DNA of 64,000 nt, taken from assembly GCA_039809865.1 (NCBI GenBank), contig JBDHVW010000040.1, forward strand, positions 5,461 through 69,460, given 5' to 3'. The notes below the pieces were generated by a model. The model saw only the letters and a list, made by a program, of their open reading frames with translations. It was not told the origin of the DNA and ran no database searches. This document shows, piece by piece, positions 15,777 through 24,100 of this stretch; within the stretch, counting starts at the first letter, position 1; every line of letters begins with the position of its first letter. The position numbers were made by a program, and so were the translations under genes. The DNA comes from QWHO01 sp039809865 (GTDB taxonomy: Bacteria; Vulcanimicrobiota; Xenobia; Xenobiales; QWHO01).

Positions 15777-16831
15777 GGGGCCGGGACCTTTTCCGGGATG
15801 ACCTCCTCGACCAGTTTGCGCTGGCCGTGGGAGGCTTCCACCAGGAACACGCTCTTGCGCGGGATGCGCTGCCCTTCGTCGAAGCGCAGCGTGCCCGTCA
15901 GGCCGTGAAACTCGCGGGTGTCGCGCATGGCCTTCAAGATGTCGTCCAGGCTGCGCGTGCCCGCGCGCGTCAGCGCGCTGGCCAGCAGCATCACCGAGTC
16001 GTAGCCCAGGGCCGAGAACGCGTCCGGGGGCTCTCCGTAGACCCGGGTGTAGCGTTGCACGAACTCGGGATGCTGGTCGAGGAAGGCGTGGGTGGTGAAA
16101 TAGACTTGGTCCAGCTGCCAGCCGGCCACGTCCAGACTGTCGCCGCCCAGGATGGGGCCTTCCCAGCCCGAGGAGCGCAGCGAGGTCGCTTTTTCGATGG
16201 CTTTGTCGGGGCCCACGGCCAGGAAGACGACGTCCGCTCCTGCGAAGTCGTTGTCGGTGGTGGTGCCCCCGAGCTGCTCGAATCTTGTCTGGAAGTAGCC
16301 TTTCAGGAGGCGAGTGTATTCCATGTCCGGGTCGGCCACGATGGTGGCCTTCTTGAAGCCCTGGCGGGCGGCCCACTCGGCCGCCGCGGCCGCCTGCACG
16401 TTGTCGCCGAAGCATGCCATGAACAGGTAGTCGGGCACCTCTTTGGGCAGACGGGGCGAGGTGGCGCCGCTCGTCAGGAAGACGCGCTTGAAGGCGGCGG
16501 CTTCGGGAGCGGCGGCCAGCACCATGTCGGTATCGCTCAGGCCCACCACGGCCAGCGTGGTGCGGTCGTCGGCCACGATCTCGCGGGTCTTCTGCTTGAG
16601 CACGGCCGGGTCGGAGCGCCCGTCTTCGAGGCGCAGTCGCACTTTGATTCCGTGAATGCCCCCGTGCTCGTTGATGTCGTCGGCCGCCAGACGGGCGCCC
16701 CGGCTGGCCGGCAGGTCGAGCGCGGCTTGTGCGCCGGTCAGGTTGAAGATGGCCCCGATGACCAGGGGATTGGGTTGGACCGCCCAGGCCGAGGCGGCCA
16801 CCAGGAGCAGGAGGAGCAAAAGGCGTTTCAT
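15773..16831 (-). CDS. periplasmic ligand-binding protein of the branched-chain amino acid (LivJ-like) type
   Basis: This 352-residue exported protein has the signal peptide MKRLLLLLLLVAASAWA. The mature part (LVIGAIFNLTGAQAALDLPASRGARLAADDINEHGGIHG) is the classic opening of type I periplasmic binding proteins for ABC importers. ADVVFLAVGPDKA and ALGYDSVMLLASAL match later lobes. No permease or ATPase genes (livHMGF) are nearby, so it is an orphan. The ATG at 16831 overlaps the stop of the NADH dehydrogenase gene as ATGA, implying translational coupling. The link to respiration is unexplained; it may sense or deliver a ligand to a distant transporter. Confidence 0.85.
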   Translation of the reverse strand: MKRLLLLLLLVAASAWAVQPNPLVIGAIFNLTGAQAALDLPASRGARLAADDINEHGGIHGIKVRLRLEDGRSDPAVLKQKTREIVADDRTTLAVVGLSDTDMVLAAAPEAAAFKRVFLTSGATSPRLPKEVPDYLFMACFGDNVQAAAAAEWAARQGFKKATIVADPDMEYTRLLKGYFQTRFEQLGGTTTDNDFAGADVVFLAVGPDKAIEKATSLRSSGWEGPILGGDSLDVAGWQLDQVYFTTHAFLDQHPEFVQRYTRVYGEPPDAFSALGYDSVMLLASALTRAGTRSLDDILKAMRDTREFHGLTGTLRFDEGQRIPRKSVFLVEASHGQRKLVEEVIPEKVPAP

Positions 16832-18060
16832 GGCTTCTCTTCGTGGGATTTCAGGATCAGCCGCACGCCCCACTTCCAGGTGAAGTAGGACCAGGTCCAA
16901 CGCGCGAAGACGAGCAGGCGGCTCTGCAGGTCGGCGATGCGGAACAGATGGAGCCAGAGCCAGGCGAACCAGGCCGGGAAGCCGGTGAGCTTGAGCCAGC
17001 CCCACTGGAAGACAGCCGCCGAGCGCCCCAGAGTGGCGATGCTCTCGCGGCCCTTGAACTGGAAATTCTTGGTAGGTTGGTTTTGAAGTTGTCGGAGGAT
17101 GTTGTTGGCGGCGTGTTTGCCCTGCGCCATGGCGACCGGGGCCACGCCGGGCAAGTTCCTCAGGCTGGTCATGTCGCCCACGCAGTAGATGCGGTCGGCG
17201 ATGCGCAGGTCGTCCTGCACCTGCACGCGTCCGGCGCGGTCGTGACCGGCGGGGAGGGCTCGGGTGAGATCGGTGGCCTGCACGCCGGCCGTCCAGACGA
17301 TGGTGTGGGCCTCGAGCTGACGGGTCGTGGTGGCCACATGGTGGGGGCCGACATCGCTCACCGGCTCGCCCAGCCAGACCTCCACGCCCAGGCTCTCCAG
17401 GTGGCGCCGGGCGCTCTTGGAGAGCTTCTCGGAGTAGCCGCTCAGGATGCGATCCCCGGCCTCGATCAGCACCACGCGGGCCGCCTCGGGGTGGATCTCG
17501 CGAAAATCCCAGCGGAGCACGTGCCGCCGGAGCTCGGCGAAGGCTCCGGCCAGCTCCACGCCGGTCGGTCCGCCGCCGACCACGACGGTGGTCATCAGGC
17601 GCTCGCGTTGCCGGGGGTCGGTTTCGGTCTCGGCCTCCTCGAAGCCGAGCAGCACGCTCTCGCGGATCTGGAGTGCCTCGCGGGCCGACTTGAGCCCGGG
17701 CGCGTGCCGGGCCCATTGATCTTGCCCGAAGTAGGAGCTCTGCACGCCCAGAGCCAGGATGAGGTAGTCGAACTCGAGGTGTTTGCCGTGGCCCAGGGTG
17801 ACGGTGCGGGACTCGGGATCGACCGCCTGCAACTCGCCGAGTTGCACCGTGACGTTGCGCTGTTTGCGCATCAGGGCGCGGATCGGGGTAGCGACTTCGG
17901 CGGGGCTCAAGCCGGCGCTGGCGACCTGGTAGAGCAGGGCCTGGAACAGGTGGTGGTTGTTGCGGTCCACCAGGGTGACGTCGACGTCCTGGTCTTTGAA
18001 GGCGCGGGCGGCCGAGAGGCCGGCGAACCCGGCCCCCACGATGACGACGCGAGGTCTCAC
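16828..18060 (-). CDS. ndh: type II NADH dehydrogenase (NDH-2)-like FAD oxidoreductase
   Basis: This 410-residue protein starts at GTG 18060 (GTGA overlap with the upstream stop). It opens with RPRVVIVGAGFAGLSAARAF, an FAD-binding Rossmann motif. LLYQVASAGLSPAEVATPIR and VVVGGGPTGVELAGAFAEL (second, NADH-binding GxGxxG) follow, then RIYCVGDMTS, the FAD-contacting motif. The C-terminal GWLKLTGFPAWFAWLWLHLF is an amphipathic or hydrophobic membrane-binding region. The family oxidises NADH and reduces quinone without pumping protons. It lies between a spermidine-synthase-like gene and an orphan binding protein, all coupled by 4-base overlaps. Confidence 0.92.
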   Translation of the reverse strand: MRPRVVIVGAGFAGLSAARAFKDQDVDVTLVDRNNHHLFQALLYQVASAGLSPAEVATPIRALMRKQRNVTVQLGELQAVDPESRTVTLGHGKHLEFDYLILALGVQSSYFGQDQWARHAPGLKSAREALQIRESVLLGFEEAETETDPRQRERLMTTVVVGGGPTGVELAGAFAELRRHVLRWDFREIHPEAARVVLIEAGDRILSGYSEKLSKSARRHLESLGVEVWLGEPVSDVGPHHVATTTRQLEAHTIVWTAGVQATDLTRALPAGHDRAGRVQVQDDLRIADRIYCVGDMTSLRNLPGVAPVAMAQGKHAANNILRQLQNQPTKNFQFKGRESIATLGRSAAVFQWGWLKLTGFPAWFAWLWLHLFRIADLQSRLLVFARWTWSYFTWKWGVRLILKSHEEKP

Positions 18061-18716
18061 CGGGCGCGGCCCAGGAAGACGGCGTGGTGAGCGGCGCGGG
18101 AGCGTACCTTGTGGGTGGTCGCGTCGGAGAATCCTGCCTGGCGCATGCGCTGCTCGAACTTCTTGTCCTCGGCGGCGCTCCACACGGCGAGCACGCCGCC
18201 GGGGTGGCGCAGCGCTTTCTTGGCGCGCTTGATGCCGGCCAGCGAGTAGAGCTTGTCGTTCGACTCCCAGGTCAGCGCGTCGGGGCCGTTATCCACGTCC
18301 AGCAGCACGGCGTCCCAGTCGGCGCCGGGCTTGAGCAGCTCGTCCACGTCGCCCAGGTGGACGCGCGAGCGCGGGTCGTCCAGCGGGTTGCCCGCCAGGT
18401 GCCCGAGCGTGTGCTGGTTCCACTCGAGCACCTTGGGCACCAGCTCGGCCACGGTCACCTCGGCGGTTTCGGGCAGCACGTCCAGGGCGGCGCGCAGCGT
18501 GTGGCCCATCCCGAGCCCTCCGATGAGCACTCTGGGGTTGGGGTTCTTGAGGCCCTTGCAGCCCAGCCTGCTGAGCTCGATGGCGGAGACCTCGTTGCGG
18601 CTGCTCATCAGCCCGGCCCCGTTGATGATGATGGCGTATTCTTTGCCCCGGCGGTTGAGCAGCATCTCTCCGCCATCGGAGAGCGTGGTCTTGTCGAGCG
18701 TTTCCCAAGGTTGCAT
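18057..18716 (-). CDS. spermidine synthase-like (PABS-type) protein
   Basis: This 219-residue protein is read from ATG 18716. RVLIGGLGMGHTLRAALDVLPETAEVTVAELVPKVLEWN is the nucleotide-binding (Rossmann) core shared by spermidine synthases and related proteins. DPRSRVHLGDVDELL and WDAVLLDVDNGPD supply the acidic residues that hold the substrate. It is shorter than full spermidine synthases and has no obvious speD partner nearby, so polyamine production is not proven; another aminopropyl- or methyl-transfer is possible. It heads a three-gene coupled operon with ndh and the orphan binding protein. Confidence 0.8.
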   Translation of the reverse strand: MQPWETLDKTTLSDGGEMLLNRRGKEYAIIINGAGLMSSRNEVSAIELSRLGCKGLKNPNPRVLIGGLGMGHTLRAALDVLPETAEVTVAELVPKVLEWNQHTLGHLAGNPLDDPRSRVHLGDVDELLKPGADWDAVLLDVDNGPDALTWESNDKLYSLAGIKRAKKALRHPGGVLAVWSAAEDKKFEQRMRQAGFSDATTHKVRSRAAHHAVFLGRAR

Positions 18717-18935
18717 TCGGGTAGGATAGCCCAGGCGGGGGGGTGGCGTAAAGAGTCGGGCTGGTGGGCGGCTCTTGAGGTGAATCACAAAGTCGGGCGT
18801 TTCCCCTCGACCCACAGCTGATAAGAGTCGCGCTGTTGCTGCGGCCGTCCCCACCGCGACCTGGATGCCTGGAGACAGGCGTTTTGGAGGGGTTAGCCTC
18901 CTCGTAGACCAGGAGGACACGCCTATTTCGAGGTA

Positions 18936-19343
18936 ATGGTGCTGGACCTGCTGCACAAGATGGGCTACGGAACCAACCGTTCCGAAGTGAAGCGGGTGGG
19001 CGGGGTGGTCGATAGTGGCATCGATGGGATCGTCACGCTCGATCGGCTTGGCTTCGAGAAGGTCTACGTGCAGGCCAAGCGCTGGCAAAGCTCGGTAGGT
19101 CGACCCGAGATTCAGGCCTTCTACGGGGCTCTAGCCGGACACCGAGCCACCAAAGGTGTATTCATCACCACCTCGAGCTACACCGCGGCCGCCCGAGATT
19201 ACGCCCAATCCATCGAGCGAGTGGTGCTGGTGGACGGCGCCCCCCTGGCCGAGCTCATGATCGACTTCGAAGTGGGCGTTTCCGGGCGGGTGCTTCGCGT
19301 ACCGCGAGTGGACGGTGACTACTTCGAGGAGGGAAGCGACTGA
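18936..19343 (+). CDS. Mrr-type restriction endonuclease catalytic domain, lacking the usual N-terminal part
   Basis: The 135 residues contain the Mrr catalytic core: VLDLLHKMGYG, DSGIDGIV and VYVQAKRW (the D...QxK form of the PD-(D/E)xK site), then GALAGHRATKGVFITTSSYTAAARDYA. Mrr enzymes cut DNA carrying foreign modifications. Full Mrr proteins have about 300 residues with an N-terminal winged helix; here that part is missing. Codons for AYFEV, which belong to the family pattern, lie just upstream of the ATG with no start, and an in-frame TAG lies 14 codons upstream. GGAGG is 17 bases before the ATG. It is likely a truncated relic, although the catalytic domain is intact. Confidence 0.75.
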   Translation: MVLDLLHKMGYGTNRSEVKRVGGVVDSGIDGIVTLDRLGFEKVYVQAKRWQSSVGRPEIQAFYGALAGHRATKGVFITTSSYTAAARDYAQSIERVVLVDGAPLAELMIDFEVGVSGRVLRVPRVDGDYFEEGSD

Positions 19344-19361
19344 CGGTGCCGATGTCTGCTA

Positions 19362-19955
19362 TCAAGCCAACGGGGACGACTTTCCCGTGCTCAACCAACC
19401 GGCGATTCGGTCCCTCAGCTCCTTAAGCTCTGGGCAGACCGCCAGGAGTCCCTTCCACTCTTTGGATAGGGGGTCCATAGCCCTTTTGTAACCCCCTCCG
19501 AGCTCTTCGTCCCACCCCATCTTCTCCAGGAAAGGCCAGGCGAATCTTTCCTTAGGATCGCACTCGGCCTGGATATCGGCCCAGTTCTTGAAGCCAGAGC
19601 GATACAAAGCCAGCATCCAGACCTCGAGCTCTTCTCTCGGCAGGCACGCGATCAATCTGTCCTGGTGCTCCAACTCACGCGCCGCAGCCTTAGTGGAGTT
19701 CTTCTCGCGATCGCAGTCTCGATCGACGATCAGAAGGAAAAGATTGACCATCGGATTATCGGTCACGATCTCCTCGACGACCTGCTGGCTGAGGGCCTGA
19801 GACGCGCCTCTCAGCCAGGGGTCATAAAGGACCTCGATGCGGGCGATTCTGCTCAACTCGGCAAAAATTTTCTCTACCACCGGCTTCAAGATGTATTGAT
19901 CGTTGGCGGGATCTTCGGGAATGATCAATACTTTCAAAGTGCGCGCTCCAGCCAC
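19362..19955 (-). CDS. TOPRIM-like partner of the adjacent AAA ATPase
   Basis: This 197-residue protein opens with LKVLIIPEDPANDQYILKPVV, with an acidic residue after the first strand. LFLLIVDRDCDR near residue 75 gives the E...DxD pattern of TOPRIM folds. EELEVWMLAL and GGGYKRAMDPL follow. Proteins of this kind are often encoded next to AAA15/AAA21 ATPases in OLD-like or PARIS-like defence pairs, where they act as the nuclease or effector. The start is uncertain: GTG 19955 overlaps the ATPase gene by 22 bases, and an internal TTG overlaps its stop as TTGA. Either way the two are coupled. Confidence 0.65.
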   Translation of the reverse strand: MAGARTLKVLIIPEDPANDQYILKPVVEKIFAELSRIARIEVLYDPWLRGASQALSQQVVEEIVTDNPMVNLFLLIVDRDCDREKNSTKAAARELEHQDRLIACLPREELEVWMLALYRSGFKNWADIQAECDPKERFAWPFLEKMGWDEELGGGYKRAMDPLSKEWKGLLAVCPELKELRDRIAGWLSTGKSSPLA

Positions 19956-21154
19956 CGTGTTGTAAAGAGGTATTCGAAGCCCTTCTTCTTTACGAGAGAC
20001 TCGAAATCAGGCAACGCTCCGAGGCGGCGAATCACACTTCCCGGGCTCTGGTCGGAGCGAGCAAAGAGAAGGGCCGAAGAGAGTGTCTCTGGCTTCAGCC
20101 TGTGCAAGAGCAGAGGGGAGTGGGTCGTGGCGATCACCTGGAAACCCCTCTTGGCGGTGAGTTTCTCCAGGAACTCGGCCATCAGGTGAACGCGGCTCGG
20201 ATGAAGCCCATTCTCGATCTCCTCGATTAACAAAACGGTGCCTGGGCGGGCGGTGAGCACCGCGGCCAAGGTTCCCAAGAAACGGAGAGTGCCATCGGAG
20301 AGGCTGCGGATCGAAAGCTCTTTGCCATCTCCCTCGATCAACTTGAGCATCACGTCTCCAAGCTCAGTCTCGACGAAGTCTATGTCCTTGACCTCGGGTG
20401 CGCAGAGAGCCGACAACCAGTCAACCAGGGACTTCTTCCGCTCTGGATTGCGGGCAAGATCGAACAGCACGCTCGATAGGTGCTGCCCCTCTGCTCCCAG
20501 CTCGCGGATATGCTTGGGCACGTAGTCGCGCATCTTGCGAGGGTTGAGGTCGAGAAACAGCATCGAGCCGAACGCCGCGAGAGCGTGTGTTTGAGCCTCC
20601 AGAACCTTGGGCGCGAGCGAAGGTAAAGCCTCTACCTGGCCAACCACACTTCGGTGGGCGGAATACTTCTGCGAAAGGCTCTTACCCTGGCCGACCCTTC
20701 TCAGAGCCACGGTCAGGGTGCCCCCCGCGCCGAGCCCTTTTCCAGCGCCGAGAGTCTTGGCGGCGCTGTCGAACCAGTAACGTCCCGATTTGTCCCACAG
20801 TCGTTCGCGGGTGACCAGTGGCTCTGGCCTGAGCTTGCAGTGAATCAGATGGTCAACAGAGATACCATTGATCTGCCACAAGGATCGAAGTCCGAACGAC
20901 TTCGTCCCACTACGGGCAACTTCCGCTACTCCACCTCGGATTCCAGGCCAGATCTCGCGCCCTCCTTCACTGCGGCCTCGAAAGATCTCCGTCAAAGGCA
21001 TGTGGAAGCTAATGCCCTGCAGAAATCTCAAAGCATCCAGGAAGTTACTCTTCCCCGAGGCGTTGGCGCCAATCAGGAAGGTAAGCGGAGCTAGAGGCAG
21101 CGGATCTGTTAACTTGAAGCTTTTGAAATCTTTGAGCCTGACTACTTTCAGCAT
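19934..21154 (-). CDS. AAA family ATPase (SMC/OLD-like, AAA15/AAA21 type)
   Basis: This 406-residue protein begins MLKVVRLKDFKSFKL and LTFLIGANASGKSNFLDALRFL, a Walker A motif at residues about 31-40. Near 275-290 it has LSIRSLSDGTLRFLGTLAAVL, an ABC-type signature. TVLLIEEIENGLHPSR is the Walker B/D-loop and FQVIATTHSPLLL the switch His. This is the architecture of OLD- and PARIS-type defence ATPases without a fused nuclease. It lies directly before the TOPRIM-like gene, so the pair probably acts as a sensor-effector system against phage or plasmids. It lies 18 bases after the pglX stop on the same strand. Confidence 0.85.
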   Translation of the reverse strand: MLKVVRLKDFKSFKLTDPLPLAPLTFLIGANASGKSNFLDALRFLQGISFHMPLTEIFRGRSEGGREIWPGIRGGVAEVARSGTKSFGLRSLWQINGISVDHLIHCKLRPEPLVTRERLWDKSGRYWFDSAAKTLGAGKGLGAGGTLTVALRRVGQGKSLSQKYSAHRSVVGQVEALPSLAPKVLEAQTHALAAFGSMLFLDLNPRKMRDYVPKHIRELGAEGQHLSSVLFDLARNPERKKSLVDWLSALCAPEVKDIDFVETELGDVMLKLIEGDGKELSIRSLSDGTLRFLGTLAAVLTARPGTVLLIEEIENGLHPSRVHLMAEFLEKLTAKRGFQVIATTHSPLLLHRLKPETLSSALLFARSDQSPGSVIRRLGALPDFESLVKKKGFEYLFTTRWLERAL

Positions 21155-21172
21155 GACTTGAGCTTTCCAGTC

Positions 21173-24100
21173 TCATTCTTCATCTTCGTCTGCTTCCAAG
21201 TCCAGCTCTAGTTCCTCCTCGTCGGCTTTCTCCGCTTTCCGGGCCCGGCGCTTGGCCTCGGCCTCGCGGAGCTCACGCACCTTGCCGGGGTGATCCGACT
21301 CGAAGGCGGCGCGGGCGTCGTCCGAGCCTTCCTCGTCCAGGCGGAAGTCGGGGCCGAGCTCGTCCGGAGATTGGAGGCGTAACTCCCACTGGTAGGCTTT
21401 GTCGGGGTGATACCGCCAGAAGCAGCCGTGGGCCACGGCCAGGGACGGGTCCTGGCGGCACTTGTCCTCCACCCGCGTGGGGAAGTAGCGGCGCGCCAGG
21501 TGGGCCCAGTCGTAGTCTTTGCGACCTTTGGCGGTGCAGAGTTCGGTCCACCAGGCGGCGGGGTCCTTCTTCCACTGGGGCTCCAGCACCGGCCACAGGG
21601 CGGCGGCGTTGATCATCACGCCGTCGTCGAGGTCCATCCGGAAGCGGGCGTCGGCCTCGCGCGGGGGGCCTTTGGGGGCCGGCGGGGCGCCTCGCTCGGC
21701 GATGTCCTGGACCTTTTTGACGAACGCGAGCATCTCCTCATAGTGCCCCTGCACCTCATTGGAGCGCGCCTGCGCGCGGGCCTGCGAGGCCCGGTCGCCC
21801 GTGGTGCGCGCCTCAGACAAGTCGGCCAACTCGGCTTTGAGGCGATTGAGCTCGGGCTGGAGGTGGTCGGCCAGCAAGACCTGCAGCGTGCTGTCGTGCC
21901 AGCGGTGGATGGAGCACCAGGCCACGAAGGTCCGCTTCTCCGACGAGAGCGGGAAGTAGATGGGACGCTTCTCGTAGCGCTTGAGGTGGTCCTCGGGGAA
22001 GAATTTGGTGCGCAGGTAGTCCCTGAGGTCGGGGGTCCTGGGAGCGATGGCCTTCTGGTGGACCTCCCAGGCGTCGCGCAGGGGTTGCGTGGCGGGGTGC
22101 TCCAGGCCGTCGGGGCCGCCCGCGTCGGTGAGGAAGAGAATGCCGTGCGGGAGCGCGTTGGATGGGGCGTCGTCGAGGATGCCCTCGCCCTGGGCGCCGA
22201 AGCGGCCGAGGGCCACGCCCAGGGCGTAGGAGAGGTGGTCGGCGGGGGGCTCGGGGTCTTCTGTTGCGTCGTAAGGAGGGAGGGGGGCGCCTGGCTCGCG
22301 GTCGACGGCGCGCTGGGCCCAGTCCTGGGCGGTGCGCCAGGGCGAGGGGCCGGGGCGGCGGAACTCGACGGAGGTCTCGCGGGCCTGCTCGTGTTGGGTG
22401 AAGGCCTGGTCGAGCCGGGCGTAGATTTCGTCGGCCGATTCGATGGGGAACAGGGGGAGGCGGTTGACGTCGCCGACTTGGAAGCTGACACTTGGATTCA
22501 GGGATTCCATTACTTCGCGGGCTGTGGTCGAGTTCATGAGGCACAGGGTCTGAGGAATGTTTGCCGGAAAGACTGATGAACCTTTGTCATCAAAGACGCT
22601 GAGATAGCGGTGTGCGCGAGCCGAAAAATTCGCGCCGATCATAGAGAACGCTATCCCCGGCTTGAACCAAAACCGTTCATTCTTGGGATATGAGCGTTCG
22701 TACAGAAATATCTCTGCGCAGGCTAGAGCCCAACGCATTACCGTGTCAGCTGGCTCCAACCAAACCTTTCCGGCTGCGCCCTTTATGTAAGGAACCCAGA
22801 ATGCGGTGGGTTTTCTAACCAGAGTCGAAATAGCTAATTGTAGATGGAGATGTTGAGGGTCGATCTCCCAGATTGTTCTCAAAAAACGGGTGTTGTCCGC
22901 CGTGACCATTCCAACGCAAGCAGCTGATTCATCTCCAAGTTTGGGCGCATCAGCATAGCGGAACAGAAAGGTTTCGTCCCACCAATAAATAAGAGGATGC
23001 CCAGGAACCAACGACAGTTGATTAGGCTCAAATTCGAAACGATTCTCTCCACTCAGCAGTGTTGCAGCCTTTCGTCTTGAGCGTCTAGCGTCACGCGATG
23101 TGTCGTGGAAGAGCGTCGGGAGAACGGCAACGCTTTTGGCGCTAGCCGAGGCCTTTCTGAAAGCACTGACTACAACGGCTACAACCTCAGAATCCAAGAC
23201 GGTCTCGAATGCTCCACGGTCAAGATCGCATAACAGCTGTAGACCTCCGCGCTGAAAGAGCGACGCTCTCAGTCGAATGAACTGCCCCAAAAACATCCAT
23301 CCTCGTAGCGTCAGCAGGGCACTCAGCCCTCCGGGTAAGCAAAGGTCGAGGCCCCGCATCAAGAAGGCCGAGTAAAGGTCACTCTTGCCCTCTGGATACT
23401 GCACTCCCAGATAGCCAAAATTAACTGCTTTTGCTGTCCCCTGATAAGGCGGGTTCCCCACCACCAGATCATACTGCCCCTCCCGCACCATCCGGACAAA
23501 CCGCACCCCGGCGGCCAACTGCTCCCCCCGCAGCCGCAACCCCAGATCGTCCCCGTGCGTATGCTGCGCCACGAACCGCTCCAACTGCTCCACCAGGCTG
23601 GTGCGCGCCTCCTCCAGCGTCAGCTCCAACTGGCGCGGAGGCGCCGTCCCGAACAACACGCCTTGCGTCGGCAGCGAGCGGGCGAACCCCACTGTCCGCT
23701 CGTGCTCGGACAGGGCCTTCTCCACCGCGTCGCTCACCTTCAGCAAGCTCCCCAGCGAGTCGGCCCCCTTCAACGCCTCCACTACCTTCCGGGTCAACAA
23801 CGCGGGAACCCCGGTCTCGCGCTCCACCGCCTCGAGCAGCTCCACCAGCGCCGGGTCGTCCTTCGGCAAGGCCCCCAGCCCCAGGTTGGAGGCCACCAGG
23901 TTCACCTGCCCCGGCGCGGCCTCCGGAGAATACTGGCGCATCTTCAGCCACAGCGCCGCCGCGGCGATCTGGACCGCGCGGGGGTCGATGTCGATCCCGT
24001 GCAGGTTGCGCTCCACGATCCAACTCGCGATCTGCGCGGAAGTCCAGCTCTCTCCCCGATGCCGCGCCTCTTCCTCATACAGCGCGGTCAACAGCGAGAA

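Noticed and set aside
14037..16415. A 792-codon minus-strand frame across the TIG lipoprotein and the binding-protein gene
   Set aside because: It overlaps two well-supported genes and has shadow-like Arg/Gly/Ala/His composition without any motif.
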